64,000 nt of DNA, taken from NCBI GenBank assembly GCA_902787975.1, contig CADAIP010000002.1:109508-173507 (forward strand), written 5' to 3'. Source of the DNA: Oscillospiraceae bacterium (GTDB lineage: Bacteria; Bacillota; Clostridia; Saccharofermentanales; Saccharofermentanaceae). The notes below the pieces were generated by a model that saw only the letters and a program-made list of their open reading frames with translations, ran no database searches and was not told the DNA's origin. A program made the translations under genes and the position numbers. Positions 28,046 through 37,983 of this stretch are shown here, in pieces (within the stretch, counting starts at the first letter, position 1; every line of letters begins with the position of its first letter).

Positions 28046-29392
28046 TCAGTAACCGAAAATGATCCTTAAGATGTCCGAAATGAAAGCCAGAATCAGGAGC
28101 AGAATGATCACAATGAATCCGGCTATTGTGAGCCTGTTCTCAGCCTTCTCGGACAACTTATGTCCTATAACCATCTCTACAACGATAAAGACGATCTGTA
28201 TTCCGTCGAGACCCGGAATCGGAAGGAGATTAGAAAATGCAAGTGCCATGGAAATGACTGCAGTAATCATAACAAGCGTTATAAGTTTGTCTGCAACAGA
28301 ATCTTCCTCTTCCTTAACAACATCGTTGACCATTGTAGTGATCCCGATGGGTCCCGATAACAAATTATAAGCTTTTTCCTTACCTGAGATAATCTGTTTT
28401 ATACCTCTTATGGTGATATTTCCGACTGAGGCAGGCATTTTGGCCGCATAACCTAATGCTTCGAAAAAGCTAGCCGGCGAATCCACGGTCTGGGGTAATA
28501 TTCTGATACCTCTCGTCGTTACATAATCAACATATTCTGGAGCAATCTGTACATCAGAAGTTACTCCGTCCCTGATATACGTAACAGTCAGGTACTCCTG
28601 CTCTTCCATGTTAAACAGATACTCATCAAAATCAGCGTCATCAACTGATTTACCATTTATATGCGTTACAATGTCACCTGCCGCCAGGACGGGATTACCT
28701 TTATTCTGATCAGGATCGACCGAATCTACCAGCCAACCCTCACGTTCTTCCATATCAGAAGTCTTAACGTAGATAAGAAGCATTGGTTTTCTATAGAATT
28801 CAGGAGTAAGTTCAATATCATATTTTTCGCCTGTCTCCTGTGACTTAAGAGTAAGTGTCATAACTTCACCCGGATTATCAGAATCAAGCTCAAATGAAAG
28901 ATCAAAAGAAGTATAAACCTTGACTCCGTTAACAGCCTGTATCTTATCTCCGGGAGTGTACTCGGATGCAACAACACTTGTCTGAGCACCATCTATTGGA
29001 TTTCCTATCTTCATAGTTGAATAACCAAGCGACAGGAACATAACGAAGAAAATAAGGATACCAAGTATAAGGTTCATTAAAGGACCTGCTATTGATACAA
29101 GAAGTCTCTTGAATCTCGGCTGGTTAGCAAGGAGATCAGGATTATCGCTTTCAACGATATATCCTTCTTCATCGATCTCATTGAATCTTACATAAGCACC
29201 GATAGGAATAAGCCTGATCGAGAATTTAACGTCTTTATGTTTCCAGGATAAAAGCTTAGGTCCTACAAAAAGAGAAACCTCATATACTTTTATCTTCAAT
29301 AATCTTGCTACCCAGAAATGCGCAAGTTCATGCAAAGATGCAAGAACTCCGAGCATTAAGACAACAAAAATAATGCTTCGTACAATACTCAT
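28046..29392 (-). CDS. rseP: RseP-type site-2 intramembrane metalloprotease
   Basis: 448 aa. Zinc protease that cuts membrane-spanning anti-sigma factors and signal-peptide remnants within the bilayer. HELAH at residues 21-25 in the first helix, the PDZ region (about 150-290, possibly two copies: YTPGDKIQAVNGVKVY and LAAGDIVTHINGKSV), and NLLPIPGLDG, the third zinc ligand, near residue 390. Overlaps dxr by one base (TAATG). The usual position between dxr and ispG is kept. Confidence 0.95.
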   Translation of the reverse strand: MSIVRSIIFVVLMLGVLASLHELAHFWVARLLKIKVYEVSLFVGPKLLSWKHKDVKFSIRLIPIGAYVRFNEIDEEGYIVESDNPDLLANQPRFKRLLVSIAGPLMNLILGILIFFVMFLSLGYSTMKIGNPIDGAQTSVVASEYTPGDKIQAVNGVKVYTSFDLSFELDSDNPGEVMTLTLKSQETGEKYDIELTPEFYRKPMLLIYVKTSDMEEREGWLVDSVDPDQNKGNPVLAAGDIVTHINGKSVDDADFDEYLFNMEEQEYLTVTYIRDGVTSDVQIAPEYVDYVTTRGIRILPQTVDSPASFFEALGYAAKMPASVGNITIRGIKQIISGKEKAYNLLSGPIGITTMVNDVVKEEEDSVADKLITLVMITAVISMALAFSNLLPIPGLDGIQIVFIVVEMVIGHKLSEKAENRLTIAGFIVIILLLILAFISDILRIIFGY

Positions 29393-30573
29393 TATTTAAT
29401 CTTTCCCTTAATTAACTCATCTGCATAGATTCTGGCATCTTTGTCAGTCCGGCAGATATTATCTATAGTCAGGTCAAGCCTGCTGATTGAAGGCTCCATT
29501 TTTTCGACAGTCTCGAAAACAGTCTCCTCAATGCCGAGGAAGTTGATGCTGCCTGCAAGATAAGCCATAACTGCAGATTCATTGGCAGCGTTCATTACTG
29601 TAGGAACAAGTCCACCCTTTCTTCCCGCTTCATATGCAAGCTTAACTAATCTGAATACTTCTGTATCGCAGGGCTCAAATGTCAGGTTAGACATAGCGGC
29701 ATTGAATGGGTCAAATTCGGTAACGATTGACGGACCACGGTCAGGATAGTAAAGAGCAACCTCAATGGGCAGAACCATGGAAGGCTTACCCATCTGAGCC
29801 AATACAGAACCATCCTTAAGTCTAATCATTGAGTGAATTACGCTCTGCGGATGAACGACAACGTCGATCCTGTCGCAATCTATTCCATATAAATGATGAG
29901 CTTCAATGATCTCAAGTCCTTTATTCATCATGGTTGCAGAATCGATAGTAATCTTACCGCCCATGTTCCATGTCGGATGATGAAGGGCATCCTGCAAAGT
30001 AACGTTTTCGAGCTGTTCTCTCGTCATGCCTCTGAAAGGTCCGCCTGATGCAGTGATAAGGATCCTGTCGAGATCTTCCCTCTTCTCACCTTTAAGGCAC
30101 TGCCAGATAGCCGAATGCTCGCTGTCAATTGGAAGCATGGCAACGCCCTTATCCCTGATAAGCGGCATAATAACGTCTCCACCGGCAACAAGAGTTTCTT
30201 TGTTGGCAAGAGCTATATCCTTACCGCTTAAAACAGCGTGATATACGGGGACAAGTCCTGCAAAGCCGACAATTGCACCGACAACAGTATCGCAGCTGTC
30301 TAAAGTTGCGCACGTGATGTTTCCTTCTTCACCGGTAAGGACTTCGATCTCAATGCCTTCATCCTTAAGTCTTGATGAAAGTTCAATGGCCTTGCTCTCA
30401 TTAACAACAGAACAGACCTTGGGTCTGAACTCTTTGATCTGATCGAAAAGCGTATCAATATCACTTCCGCATGTAAGAGACTCAACCGTAAAATCTGCGG
30501 GAGCTTTTCTTACAACTTCAAGGGTCTGTTTACCAATTGAACCCGTTGAACCCAATATTGATAATCTGCGCAT
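29392..30573 (-). CDS. dxr: 1-deoxy-D-xylulose 5-phosphate reductoisomerase
   Basis: 393 aa, NADPH-dependent first committed enzyme of the MEP pathway. N-terminal LGSTGSIGKQTLEV dinucleotide motif, VDSEHSAIWQCL metal/catalytic region, ASGGPFRG and PTWNMGGKITIDSATMMNKGLE, then the C-terminal helical domain. GGAG precedes the ATG by about 8 nt. Forms a coupled block with rseP and ispG, so isoprenoid synthesis and membrane proteolysis share transcripts. Confidence 0.97.
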   Translation of the reverse strand: MRRLSILGSTGSIGKQTLEVVRKAPADFTVESLTCGSDIDTLFDQIKEFRPKVCSVVNESKAIELSSRLKDEGIEIEVLTGEEGNITCATLDSCDTVVGAIVGFAGLVPVYHAVLSGKDIALANKETLVAGGDVIMPLIRDKGVAMLPIDSEHSAIWQCLKGEKREDLDRILITASGGPFRGMTREQLENVTLQDALHHPTWNMGGKITIDSATMMNKGLEIIEAHHLYGIDCDRIDVVVHPQSVIHSMIRLKDGSVLAQMGKPSMVLPIEVALYYPDRGPSIVTEFDPFNAAMSNLTFEPCDTEVFRLVKLAYEAGRKGGLVPTVMNAANESAVMAYLAGSINFLGIEETVFETVEKMEPSISRLDLTIDNICRTDKDARIYADELIKGKIK

Positions 30574-30612
30574 ATTAAAACTCCTAAGAATAATCCGATA
30601 AGCTTTTTGACT

Positions 30613-31479
30613 TTAGAACAGGTTGTTTGCAATGATCGCAAGAAGCAGCGCCGTCGGCAATGTGAAGAACGCACTGTCGAACCTGTCCATCATTCCGCCG
30701 TGTCCCGGGAATATATTTCCGAAATCCTTTATTCCGGTCCTTCTCTTGATTACAGAACAGAACCAGTCACCGAGCTGAGACATAATGGAAATAAGGATTC
30801 CCAAGAAGAACATTATAATCCCGTATACCACCATGCTCATCTGAATAGCTTCAACCCTATATAAAACGAGGCATGAATAAACTAGTACCGACAGTGCACA
30901 GAAAACCGTACCGCCGATACAGCCTTCCCAAGTCTTCTTTGGAGAAATGTGCGGAACGATCTTATGCTTTCCGATGGCAACACCGGTGAAATAAGCGAAA
31001 ACATCAGTTCCCCACGGTGCAAAGAGGCCAATAACCATATAGAACCAGCCATTAGGAACAAACAGTAATGCGCTTACAAGACAAAACAACGGGAAGGAAA
31101 TGTAAAAGACCATTCCACCGGTAAATATACCGTTCAGGAATGACTTCTCATCATCAGGTCTTACAAGCGGAAGATTGATACCGCATGCAAGAGAATACAT
31201 ACAAACGATAATCAGATAAAGAGCCATTACGCTCTCGATATTTAGCTGGAATAAAAGACCACATAAAACGACAAGTGTCGCAAGCACCATGCCTATAATC
31301 AAAAGAACTCTGGAAGGACGGTATCCTCCGTGTTTAAGAGCTTTGTAAATCTCAATACAGGCAAATACACCGATTGCCGCAGCCATGATAATTCCTGTAA
31401 CCGGCCAAAACAGTGCAGGTACAAATAAAGACAGTACCAAAACCGTGAAGATAATACCTGTGATTATTCTCTGTCTCAA
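30613..31479 (-). CDS. cdsA: Phosphatidate cytidylyltransferase (CDP-diglyceride synthase)
   Basis: 288 aa from the TTG at 31479, one base past the uppS stop; the longer frame (307 aa) also starts with TTG (31536) but gives an unusual N-terminus, whereas RQRIITGIIF is how CdsA proteins normally begin. Makes CDP-diacylglycerol for all phospholipids. About eight membrane helices; the signature SPKKTWEGCIGG and SxxKRxxxxKD (SVIKRRTGIKDFG) are complete. Start is uncertain; function is clear. Confidence 0.93.
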   Translation of the reverse strand: MRQRIITGIIFTVLVLSLFVPALFWPVTGIIMAAAIGVFACIEIYKALKHGGYRPSRVLLIIGMVLATLVVLCGLLFQLNIESVMALYLIIVCMYSLACGINLPLVRPDDEKSFLNGIFTGGMVFYISFPLFCLVSALLFVPNGWFYMVIGLFAPWGTDVFAYFTGVAIGKHKIVPHISPKKTWEGCIGGTVFCALSVLVYSCLVLYRVEAIQMSMVVYGIIMFFLGILISIMSQLGDWFCSVIKRRTGIKDFGNIFPGHGGMMDRFDSAFFTLPTALLLAIIANNLF

Positions 31480-31480
31480 T

Positions 31481-32248
31481 TTAGGTCTTACTTTCCTTCT
31501 TGGACAAGCCGCCGAAGCGTCTGTCTCGTGATGCAAAATCCCTGAAAGCCTGAGTCAGATCTTCATAACCAAAGTCAGGCCACAAAGTATCGGATACCCA
31601 GAATTCGGAATAAGCGCTTTCCCACAATAAGAAGTTGGATAATCTCATCTCACCGCTGGGTCTGATGATGAGTTCCGGATCAGGTACATCAGGCAGATAC
31701 ATGTTGTCTGAAAGCATCTTCTCAGTAATGTCAGAAGGTTCGATCTCGCCTGCTTTTACCTTTTCGGCGATCTGGCGGCAGCTGTTCAATATCTCACGTC
31801 TTCCGCCATAGTTAAGAGCAACGATGAGCTGCATGTTAGGACGGTTCTTGGATCTCTCCTCAGCTGTTTTGCAGACATCTCTTACCTTCTTGGGAAGCTC
31901 TGAATCGTCACCTGTGAATCTGACTCTGATACCTTCTTCTGCGAGTTCCTCATCGTACTTATCGAAAAGCTCGACAAAGAGCTTCATGAGGAAATCAACT
32001 TCAGGCTGGGGTCTTGCCCAGTTCTCAGTTGAGAAAGCATAAACGGTAAGATACTTAACGCCGTATCTTACGCAGTTACGGCAGAGCTCTTTAAGATTCT
32101 CTGCACCGACTTTGTGTCCGGCACTTCTCGGAAGATGTCTGTTGGTGGCCCATCTTCCGTTGCCGTCCATTATTACACCCAAAGATACGGGGACCTTAAG
32201 GTCACCCGTATCATAAGTCTTTTCTTTTTTGTTTCCGAGTAAAGCCAT
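31481..32248 (-). CDS. uppS: Undecaprenyl diphosphate synthase
   Basis: 255 aa cis-prenyltransferase that elongates farnesyl-PP to undecaprenyl-PP, the lipid carrier for peptidoglycan. Asp28 in GVIMDGNGRW is the catalytic pyrophosphate-binding residue; HKVGAENLKEL, YAFSTENW and the C-terminal RPSGEMRLSNFLLW and EFW motifs are complete. Starts 3 nt after frr and probably couples to cdsA. Confidence 0.97.
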   Translation of the reverse strand: MALLGNKKEKTYDTGDLKVPVSLGVIMDGNGRWATNRHLPRSAGHKVGAENLKELCRNCVRYGVKYLTVYAFSTENWARPQPEVDFLMKLFVELFDKYDEELAEEGIRVRFTGDDSELPKKVRDVCKTAEERSKNRPNMQLIVALNYGGRREILNSCRQIAEKVKAGEIEPSDITEKMLSDNMYLPDVPDPELIIRPSGEMRLSNFLLWESAYSEFWVSDTLWPDFGYEDLTQAFRDFASRDRRFGGLSKKESKT

Positions 32249-32251
32249 CTA

Positions 32252-32824
32252 TCAGATTTCCATAAGTTCCTTATTCTTAGCTTCGCAGACCTTGTCTACT
32301 TCTGCTGTGAACTTATCTGTGATCTTCTGGACCTTCTCTTCGAACTCCTTGAGGAGATCGTCTGTAAGTTCCTTCTTCTTGTTAGCGGAACGCATCTTAT
32401 CGATGCAGTCACGGCGGTTATTTCGGATAACTACCTTTGTCTCATCGCCGTACACCTTAACCTGCTTAACGAGATCCTTACGTCTCTCCTCTGTAAGCAT
32501 AGGGAAAACGAGTCTGATCATCTTACCGTCGTTTGTAGGATTAATGCCGAGGTCAGAAGCCTGTATAGCATGCTCGATCTCCTTAAGCATCTTCGGATCC
32601 CAGGGAGTAAGGGTGATCATTCTTGCTTCCGGAACCTGAATGTTAGCTACTGCATTAAGAGGAGAAGGTGCACCATAGTAATCTACGGTAATCTTGTCCA
32701 AAACGTGAGGATTAGCACGTCCTGCGCGGATAGTGTTGAGGTTTTCCTGAAGGTTATCGATGCACTTCTGCATTTTTGCTTCGATATCATCGTAATCTTT
32801 CTTTGTAATCTCGATCATAGCCAT
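32252..32824 (-). CDS. frr: Ribosome recycling factor
   Basis: 190 aa, full length. Splits post-termination ribosomes with EF-G. Three-helix-bundle sequence with the conserved LNTIRAGRANPHVLD, YYGAPSPLNAVA, and TEERRKDLVKQV segments. GGAGG is 8 nt before the first ATG. Follows pyrH by 24 nt. Confidence 0.98.
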   Translation of the reverse strand: MAMIEITKKDYDDIEAKMQKCIDNLQENLNTIRAGRANPHVLDKITVDYYGAPSPLNAVANIQVPEARMITLTPWDPKMLKEIEHAIQASDLGINPTNDGKMIRLVFPMLTEERRKDLVKQVKVYGDETKVVIRNNRRDCIDKMRSANKKKELTDDLLKEFEEKVQKITDKFTAEVDKVCEAKNKELMEI

Positions 32825-32848
32825 AATTAAAGCCTCCTCTTAATGTAT

Positions 32849-33556
32849 TTATTCAACTATTGTTCCTAATTCTTCGCCCTTAGCGATCCTTACGATGTTC
32901 TCCGGATCCTTCATGGAGAATACGAGGATCTTTGTGTGATTGTCACGGCAGAGCGCAGCTGCTGTAGCATCCATAACCTTAAGGTTAAGTCTTAATACCT
33001 CATCGTGAGAGACTTTGTCATACTTCTTGGCATCGGAATAGACATGGGGATCCTTGTCATAAACACCGTCAACCATAGTAGCCTTAAGGAATACATCCGC
33101 ACCGATCTCGGTTGCTCTTAAAGCAGCACCTGTATCTGTGGAGAAGTAAGGGTTACCTGTGCCGCAAGCAAAGATTACGATCCTTCCCTTCTCAAGATGT
33201 CTTACGGCTCTCTTTCTGATGTAAGGTTCAGCCATCTGCCTAACTTCAACAGCTGACAAAACTCTTGTGATGGCACCCTGCTGCTCAAGTGCATCAGAGA
33301 GCGCAAGTGAATTCATGAGTGTAGCGAGCATTCCCATGTGATCTGCAGTTACTCTGTCCATCTTTTCGGAAGATCTTCCGCGCCAGAAGTTGCCGCCGCC
33401 TACGACGATGGCTACCTGAACGCCTAAATCTGCAACTGCCTTAATGTTAGCGGAAATCTCTTTAAGAACTTCATCATTTATGCCTACTTTAGCATCACCG
33501 GCCAAAGCTTCTCCTGAAATCTTCAGAAGTACGCGCTTATATTTTGTATCACCCAT
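32849..33556 (-). CDS. pyrH: UMP kinase
   Basis: 235 aa from the ATG at 33556, supported by GGAGG nine bases upstream (the longer frame has no such site). Hexameric kinase making UDP from UMP; amino-acid-kinase fold with [26 protein letters not shown] and DGVYDKDP. A terminator lies between tsf and this gene, so it may start its own transcript (a TAAAAT at about 33593 with a poor -35). Confidence 0.97.
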   Translation of the reverse strand: MGDTKYKRVLLKISGEALAGDAKVGINDEVLKEISANIKAVADLGVQVAIVVGGGNFWRGRSSEKMDRVTADHMGMLATLMNSLALSDALEQQGAITRVLSAVEVRQMAEPYIRKRAVRHLEKGRIVIFACGTGNPYFSTDTGAALRATEIGADVFLKATMVDGVYDKDPHVYSDAKKYDKVSHDEVLRLNLKVMDATAAALCRDNHTKILVFSMKDPENIVRIAKGEELGTIVE

Positions 33557-33628
33557 TAATAAGTTCCTCCGGAAAAATATCTTCATTAGATTTTATCAAT
33601 AATGCGCCCTTATTAAAAGAAAAAAATT

Positions 33629-33666
33629 AAATTAAATAGGGTTGCCTCAATTTGAGACAACCCTAT
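33629..33666 (-). terminator. Intrinsic terminator after tsf
   Basis: Near-perfect stem with ATAGGGTTG / CAACCCTAT ends (33636-33666) followed on the minus strand by a long T-rich tract (TTTAATTTAATTTTTTT). Separates rpsB-tsf from the pyrH-led genes. Confidence 0.9.
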
Positions 33667-33705
33667 AAGTTAATTCAGTTAATTGGTAATTAAGCTGACA
33701 GTCTA

Positions 33706-34644
33706 TTAGAGACCAGCCTGCTTTCTTACTTCCTCAGCAAAATCGTCAACCTTCTTCTCGATACCTTCGCCAAGACCAAAGCGTGTGAAACGAACAATGG
33801 AAACATTAGCGCCGATAGCCTTGATTGACTGCTCAATGTACTGGGAGATTGTGAGATCGTCATCTCTGAAGAACTCCTGGTCAACGAGGCAGTTGAGCTT
33901 GTAGAAGTTCTTGATCTGGCCGGGAACGATTCTCTCCATAATGATCTTCTCAGGCTTACCCTCTTCGAGAGCCTTATTCTTGATGATCTCAACTTCCTTG
34001 TCGAGCTCGCCCTGGGGAACGTCCTTCTCTTCAACCCAGTTAGGTCTCATAGAAGCAACCTGCATGCCGATGTTCTTAGCGAAATCAGCAAACTCAGGCT
34101 TGTTGATAACAGAATCATCGTCTGTTGTAACTTCAACAAATACGCCTACCTTACCACCCATGTGGATGTAAGCTGCAACAGCACCGTTGCCCTCTACTTC
34201 GTAAACAACGAATCTTCTGATAGATGTGTTCTCACCGATATCAGCGATAGCTTCCTTTTGGAAGATCTCAACTGTCTTGGACTCGTCGTTGTAGAGAGGC
34301 TGAGCCATAAGCTCTTCAATATTAGCAGGCTTCTTTGCAAGGATGTGTGTAGCAACAGCATCTGTGAAAGCCTTGAACTTATCTGTGTTAGCAGCAAAGT
34401 CTGTCTCGATGTTGATCTCAACCAAAACGCCTGACTTCTTGTCATCAGCAATCTTAGCTACAACTGCACCCTCTGCAGCGATTCTAGCGGACTTCTTCTC
34501 AGCCTTAGCCATACCCTTCTCACGAAGCCAAGCCTTAGCCTTCTCGATATCACCATCGCACTCGATAAGTGCCTTCTTACAATCCATAATTCCGCAATCT
34601 GTAAGTTCACGGAGTTCTTTTACCTGTTGAGCTGTAACTGCCAT
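33706..34644 (-). CDS. tsf: Elongation factor Ts
   Basis: 312 aa nucleotide-exchange factor for EF-Tu. N-terminal UBA-like LRELTDCGIMDCKKAL, then TDFAANTDKF, the EF-Tu-contacting core motif, and the C-terminal dimer/EF-Tu interface. Length and domain order are typical of long bacterial EF-Ts. Follows rpsB by 36 nt. Confidence 0.98.
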   Translation of the reverse strand: MAVTAQQVKELRELTDCGIMDCKKALIECDGDIEKAKAWLREKGMAKAEKKSARIAAEGAVVAKIADDKKSGVLVEINIETDFAANTDKFKAFTDAVATHILAKKPANIEELMAQPLYNDESKTVEIFQKEAIADIGENTSIRRFVVYEVEGNGAVAAYIHMGGKVGVFVEVTTDDDSVINKPEFADFAKNIGMQVASMRPNWVEEKDVPQGELDKEVEIIKNKALEEGKPEKIIMERIVPGQIKNFYKLNCLVDQEFFRDDDLTISQYIEQSIKAIGANVSIVRFTRFGLGEGIEKKVDDFAEEVRKQAGL

Positions 34645-34680
34645 ATATATTCTCCTTTGCGTTTTTAGTTAAGAATTTGA

Positions 34681-35490
34681 TTAAGACTCAGAAGCGATCT
34701 CTTCGATAGACTTATCTTCAGCAGCCTCTGCAGCCTGCTCCTCAGCAACCTCTGCTGTAGCAGCCTTAGCGTCAGCTGAATCAAGATCCATACCCTCAGA
34801 TGTAGCATCCTCACCCTGATGAGCTTCGATAACAGCGTCAGCCATCTTAGCTGTGATGAGCTTAACTGCACGGATAGCGTCATCGTTACCGGGGATAACG
34901 TAATCTACTTCATCAGGATCGCAGTTTGTATCTACGATAGCAACGATCGGGATGTTGAGTCTCTTAGCCTCAGCAACTGCATTGTGCTCCTTCTTTGTAT
35001 CAACGATGAAAAGAGCTGCAGGGAGCTTAACCATACCAACGATACCACCGAGGTTCTGGTCGAGCTTTGTCATCTCGAGCTTAAGCTTAGCAACTTCCTT
35101 CTTTGTTCTGAGTTCGAAAGAACCGTCAGCTTCCATTCTGCGGAGTTCTTCAAGTCTTGCAACTCTCTTCTTGATTGTTACGAAGTTTGTGAGAGTACCA
35201 CCGAGCCAACGATAGTTAACATAGAACTGTCCGCAACGCTGAGCTTCTTCCTTGATGGAATCCTGAGCCTGCTTCTTTGTACCAACGAAAAGGATATCAC
35301 CCTTCTCAGCGAGCTCGCGCATAGCGTCATAGGCCTCGTCGACCTTCTTGACTGTCTTCTGCAAATCGATGATGTGGATTGAGTTACGCTCCGTGAAGAT
35401 GTACTCGGACATCTTAGGGTTCCAACGACGTGTCTGGTGACCGAAGTGTACGCCTGCTTCAAGAAGCTGCTTCATTAAAATAACTGGCAT
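34681..35490 (-). CDS. rpsB: 30S ribosomal protein S2
   Basis: 269 aa from the ATG at 35490, which has AGGAGG 8 nt upstream and gives the canonical beginning [20 protein letters not shown]. Binds the 30S neck. The C-terminal ~45 residues are an Ala/Glu-rich acidic tail ([20 protein letters not shown]). First gene of a large Firmicutes-type block. A structured leader precedes it. Confidence 0.98.
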   Translation of the reverse strand: MPVILMKQLLEAGVHFGHQTRRWNPKMSEYIFTERNSIHIIDLQKTVKKVDEAYDAMRELAEKGDILFVGTKKQAQDSIKEEAQRCGQFYVNYRWLGGTLTNFVTIKKRVARLEELRRMEADGSFELRTKKEVAKLKLEMTKLDQNLGGIVGMVKLPAALFIVDTKKEHNAVAEAKRLNIPIVAIVDTNCDPDEVDYVIPGNDDAIRAVKLITAKMADAVIEAHQGEDATSEGMDLDSADAKAATAEVAEEQAAEAAEDKSIEEIASES

Positions 35491-35521
35491 AAAATAATCC
35501 TCCTGTTCCTGTTCATTCTTC

Positions 35522-35577
35522 CGCATACATCATAAGTAATATTCAGCTCAAAATTGGCCACAGTCGGAATGTATGCG
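35522..35577 (-). promoter_or_regulatory. Structured rpsB 5' leader, candidate S2 autoregulatory element
   Basis: Perfect 9-bp inverted repeat CGCATACAT / ATGTATGCG (35569-35577 with 35522-35530) encloses 38 nt in the ~95-nt leader between the predicted start of transcription and the rpsB ribosome site. Its position and shape resemble ribosomal-protein leader elements; no known motif was matched. Confidence 0.4.
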
Positions 35578-35595
35578 TGATTTTTATGCGGATGT

Positions 35596-35624
35596 ATTCT
35601 AACAAAAAGGATTTGAATACGCAA
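35596..35624 (-). promoter_or_regulatory. Probable rpsB promoter
   Basis: Minus strand TTGCGT (35619-35624), 17-nt spacer, TAGAAT (35596-35601). The -35 is imperfect, the -10 is good. It is back-to-back with the promoter of the DUF4012 gene. Confidence 0.5.
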
Positions 35625-35634
35625 GTAGAAAACA

Positions 35635-35663
35635 TTGACTCTTTTCCCTCAAGTTTCTTTAAA
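35635..35663 (+). promoter_or_regulatory. Probable promoter of the DUF4012 gene
   Basis: TTGACT (35635-35640), 17-nt spacer, TTTAAA (35658-35663); the transcript would begin near 35670. Confidence 0.55.
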
Positions 35664-35734
35664 TTAGTAACTTGTTAAAAAAAATAATGTTTTGTATTCT
35701 TCTTTCGACTAATAATACATGGGAGATAAACGAA

Positions 35735-37948
35735 TTGAAAGCTAATGATCCTTTTGAGGGTAAGTTTGTAATTAACGAAGATGCCCCAAAGCATGCGGCA
35801 GCAAAGCCGGTCAACAAACCAGTTAAAGAGAAAAAAGTTAAAAAGACAAAGAAGAATGCAAGTAAAAAGAAAGGCTCAAAGCCCAGAAAGATCGCTCTTA
35901 TCTGCGGAGTCGTAGCTGCTTCTTTGCTGCTGGTCCTGACAATAATAGGAGTAATTTGTTCTGTTAAGGCATCCAAGGCAGTTTCAGACGCTAAAATGCT
36001 CAAAACATCCGTTAAGCAGACACTTGATTTTCTTGCGGACGGAAATGCTGATGCAGCCGATAATTCTATAATTACAGTAGAAGCATCAATAAAAGAACTC
36101 AGAGCCGATCTCGATGAGAGCAATTGGAAATTTGCAACATCTATCCCTTTTGCCGGCTCCAAGATAAAGGAAGATCTTGATACTGCCAGAAAAGCCGTAA
36201 ACATTGCTGATGAAGCAACAGTTACCATACTTAAGCCCGCTTCCACATATATCCGTGTACTCGGAAAGCCCAGCCTTGACGGCTTCAACATGGATGATAT
36301 GGGTCCTGACATGGCCGTACGTCTCTATGCTTTATGCAACATGATCGATGCCGTAAGCCCGGCAGCAAAGAAAGTAATGAAAGACATCGGAGAACTTCCT
36401 GAATTTAATTTCTCCATCATTGAGGACGAAGTATCTTCATACAGACAGCTGCCCCAGCAGGCTGAATTCTTCATTCCGATTATCGATACTGCATCTACCG
36501 AGATCTTACGTCCTGCAGCCGATACAATGAACAGAGTATCTTTCTCTGACCTTAAGACTGAAGACGGCATGAACACTGATGTAATCAGGGCATACCTGGA
36601 TCTGGAGGACAAGATAGAACCCCATCTCATGGATATATGCGATGAGATCCTTACCAGCCCTCTTGTCACAGAAAATCCCGAGAAATATGTCGACCTCAGC
36701 AACTCTCTCATCAATCTGATGAAAACCCTGTATGAAGTTAAAACATATAAACCGCTTATCAGACTGATCATCGGTGAAGGCGAAGACCGTGTCTTCCTTG
36801 TTGTTGCCCAGAACTCCGCTGAAATGCGTGCCGGAGGCGGATTCCCGGGTTCCGTAGGCAAAGCCCAGGTTATCGACGGAGAATTCACATTCGGTAATTT
36901 TGAATCAGTATTCAAGTCACTTCCTGAATACCAGCCTTCCTCAATTACCATTACTGAAGAAGAAAACACACTGTTCCTTCCTGACTGGTATGGTGAAAAC
37001 CCGATAAAAGCAACCGTAAACCCTGATTTCCCGAGAGCAGCCGAGATCATGGCAGCTGCTTACGAGGAGAATAATAATGAGACAATTGACGGCGTTATCT
37101 CCCTTACTCCGCACATAATCCAGAGACTTTTGACGATCACTGGTCCCGTAACCCTCTCCAACGGAGTAACACTTGATGATACAAACGCAGTCAATTATCT
37201 GCAGAAACAGATCTACTTCGATTATTTCAAATCAGATGATTATACGAATAACTATTCTGAAGCAAACATGATAACCGATGCACTTTTCGCTGAAACTGCA
37301 GATATTGTCTTTAAAGAATTGATGAGCCACATCAATAAAGACTCAATTATCCAGTTAATGTCCGTAATCACCGAGAGCAGCAAGGACAGAGTTCTCATGA
37401 TCTGGATGAAAGACCCTGAATCACAGGCTGAGATCTCCAAGCTCGGATTCTCCGGCGCATTGTACTCAGAACCTGATAACCCTGTCATTGGTGTTTTCTA
37501 TAATGTTAACCTTTCCTGCAAGCTCGGACCTTATATCGACTATCACGTTACCATGGGCGATGGCACAGTTAACGCTGACGGTTCTGTCTCTTATCCGGTT
37601 ACGGTTGAATTATCCAACACGATTGATGACGAGACACTCGAATACGGTCTTAACAACATATACATCACAAGTATGGAAAATGGCGCCGATCTTATTTCCC
37701 TGCTCTACCTGTTTGCGCCTGCAGGCGGATATGTAAGCGACTTCGAAAATGACGGCGACGTAGATATAGTAATAGAAGAATACAATGGTCTGCAGCTTGG
37801 ATTTGCGCCCTACTTCATACTGTATCCTGGTGAGACCATCACATTCTCGTATGTGGCAACTACAGCGCCTGGTGTAACCGTAAGGCCCGACATTATTACC
37901 CAGCCGCTTATACACGACTACTGCATACAGGAAGACAGCACAACATAA
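35735..37948 (+). CDS. DUF4012 domain-containing envelope protein
   Basis: 737 aa from a TTG at 35735, chosen because GGGAG lies 9 nt upstream; the reading frame is open 21 codons further but has no ribosome site there. Order: Lys/Pro-rich cytoplasmic tail (1-~50), one membrane segment (~53-76), extracellular helical region, then the DUF4012 core with FLVVAQNSAEMRAGGGFPGS near residue 365, and beta-rich C-terminus. Family is found in Gram-positive envelopes, sometimes near polysaccharide genes, but its function is unknown. Convergent with the DHFR gene, monocistronic. About twice as hydrophilic as its neighbours. Confidence 0.8.
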   Translation: MKANDPFEGKFVINEDAPKHAAAKPVNKPVKEKKVKKTKKNASKKKGSKPRKIALICGVVAASLLLVLTIIGVICSVKASKAVSDAKMLKTSVKQTLDFLADGNADAADNSIITVEASIKELRADLDESNWKFATSIPFAGSKIKEDLDTARKAVNIADEATVTILKPASTYIRVLGKPSLDGFNMDDMGPDMAVRLYALCNMIDAVSPAAKKVMKDIGELPEFNFSIIEDEVSSYRQLPQQAEFFIPIIDTASTEILRPAADTMNRVSFSDLKTEDGMNTDVIRAYLDLEDKIEPHLMDICDEILTSPLVTENPEKYVDLSNSLINLMKTLYEVKTYKPLIRLIIGEGEDRVFLVVAQNSAEMRAGGGFPGSVGKAQVIDGEFTFGNFESVFKSLPEYQPSSITITEEENTLFLPDWYGENPIKATVNPDFPRAAEIMAAAYEENNNETIDGVISLTPHIIQRLLTITGPVTLSNGVTLDDTNAVNYLQKQIYFDYFKSDDYTNNYSEANMITDALFAETADIVFKELMSHINKDSIIQLMSVITESSKDRVLMIWMKDPESQAEISKLGFSGALYSEPDNPVIGVFYNVNLSCKLGPYIDYHVTMGDGTVNADGSVSYPVTVELSNTIDDETLEYGLNNIYITSMENGADLISLLYLFAPAGGYVSDFENDGDVDIVIEEYNGLQLGFAPYFILYPGETITFSYVATTAPGVTVRPDIITQPLIHDYCIQEDSTT

Positions 37949-37956
37949 ACCAACAA

Positions 37957-37983
37957 AAAAGGAAAGCTTCACGCTTTCCTTTT
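37957..37983. terminator. Bidirectional terminator between DUF4012 and DHFR genes
   Basis: Stem AAAAGGAAAGC / GCTTTCCTTTT (37957-37967 with 37973-37983), T-runs on both sides. It overlaps the last codons of the DHFR gene. Confidence 0.85.

Noticed and set aside
35659..37050. Two long minus-strand frames opposite the DUF4012 gene
   Set aside because: They run through the sense gene's codons and carry no recognisable motifs; the sense gene has promoter, ribosome site and known domain.
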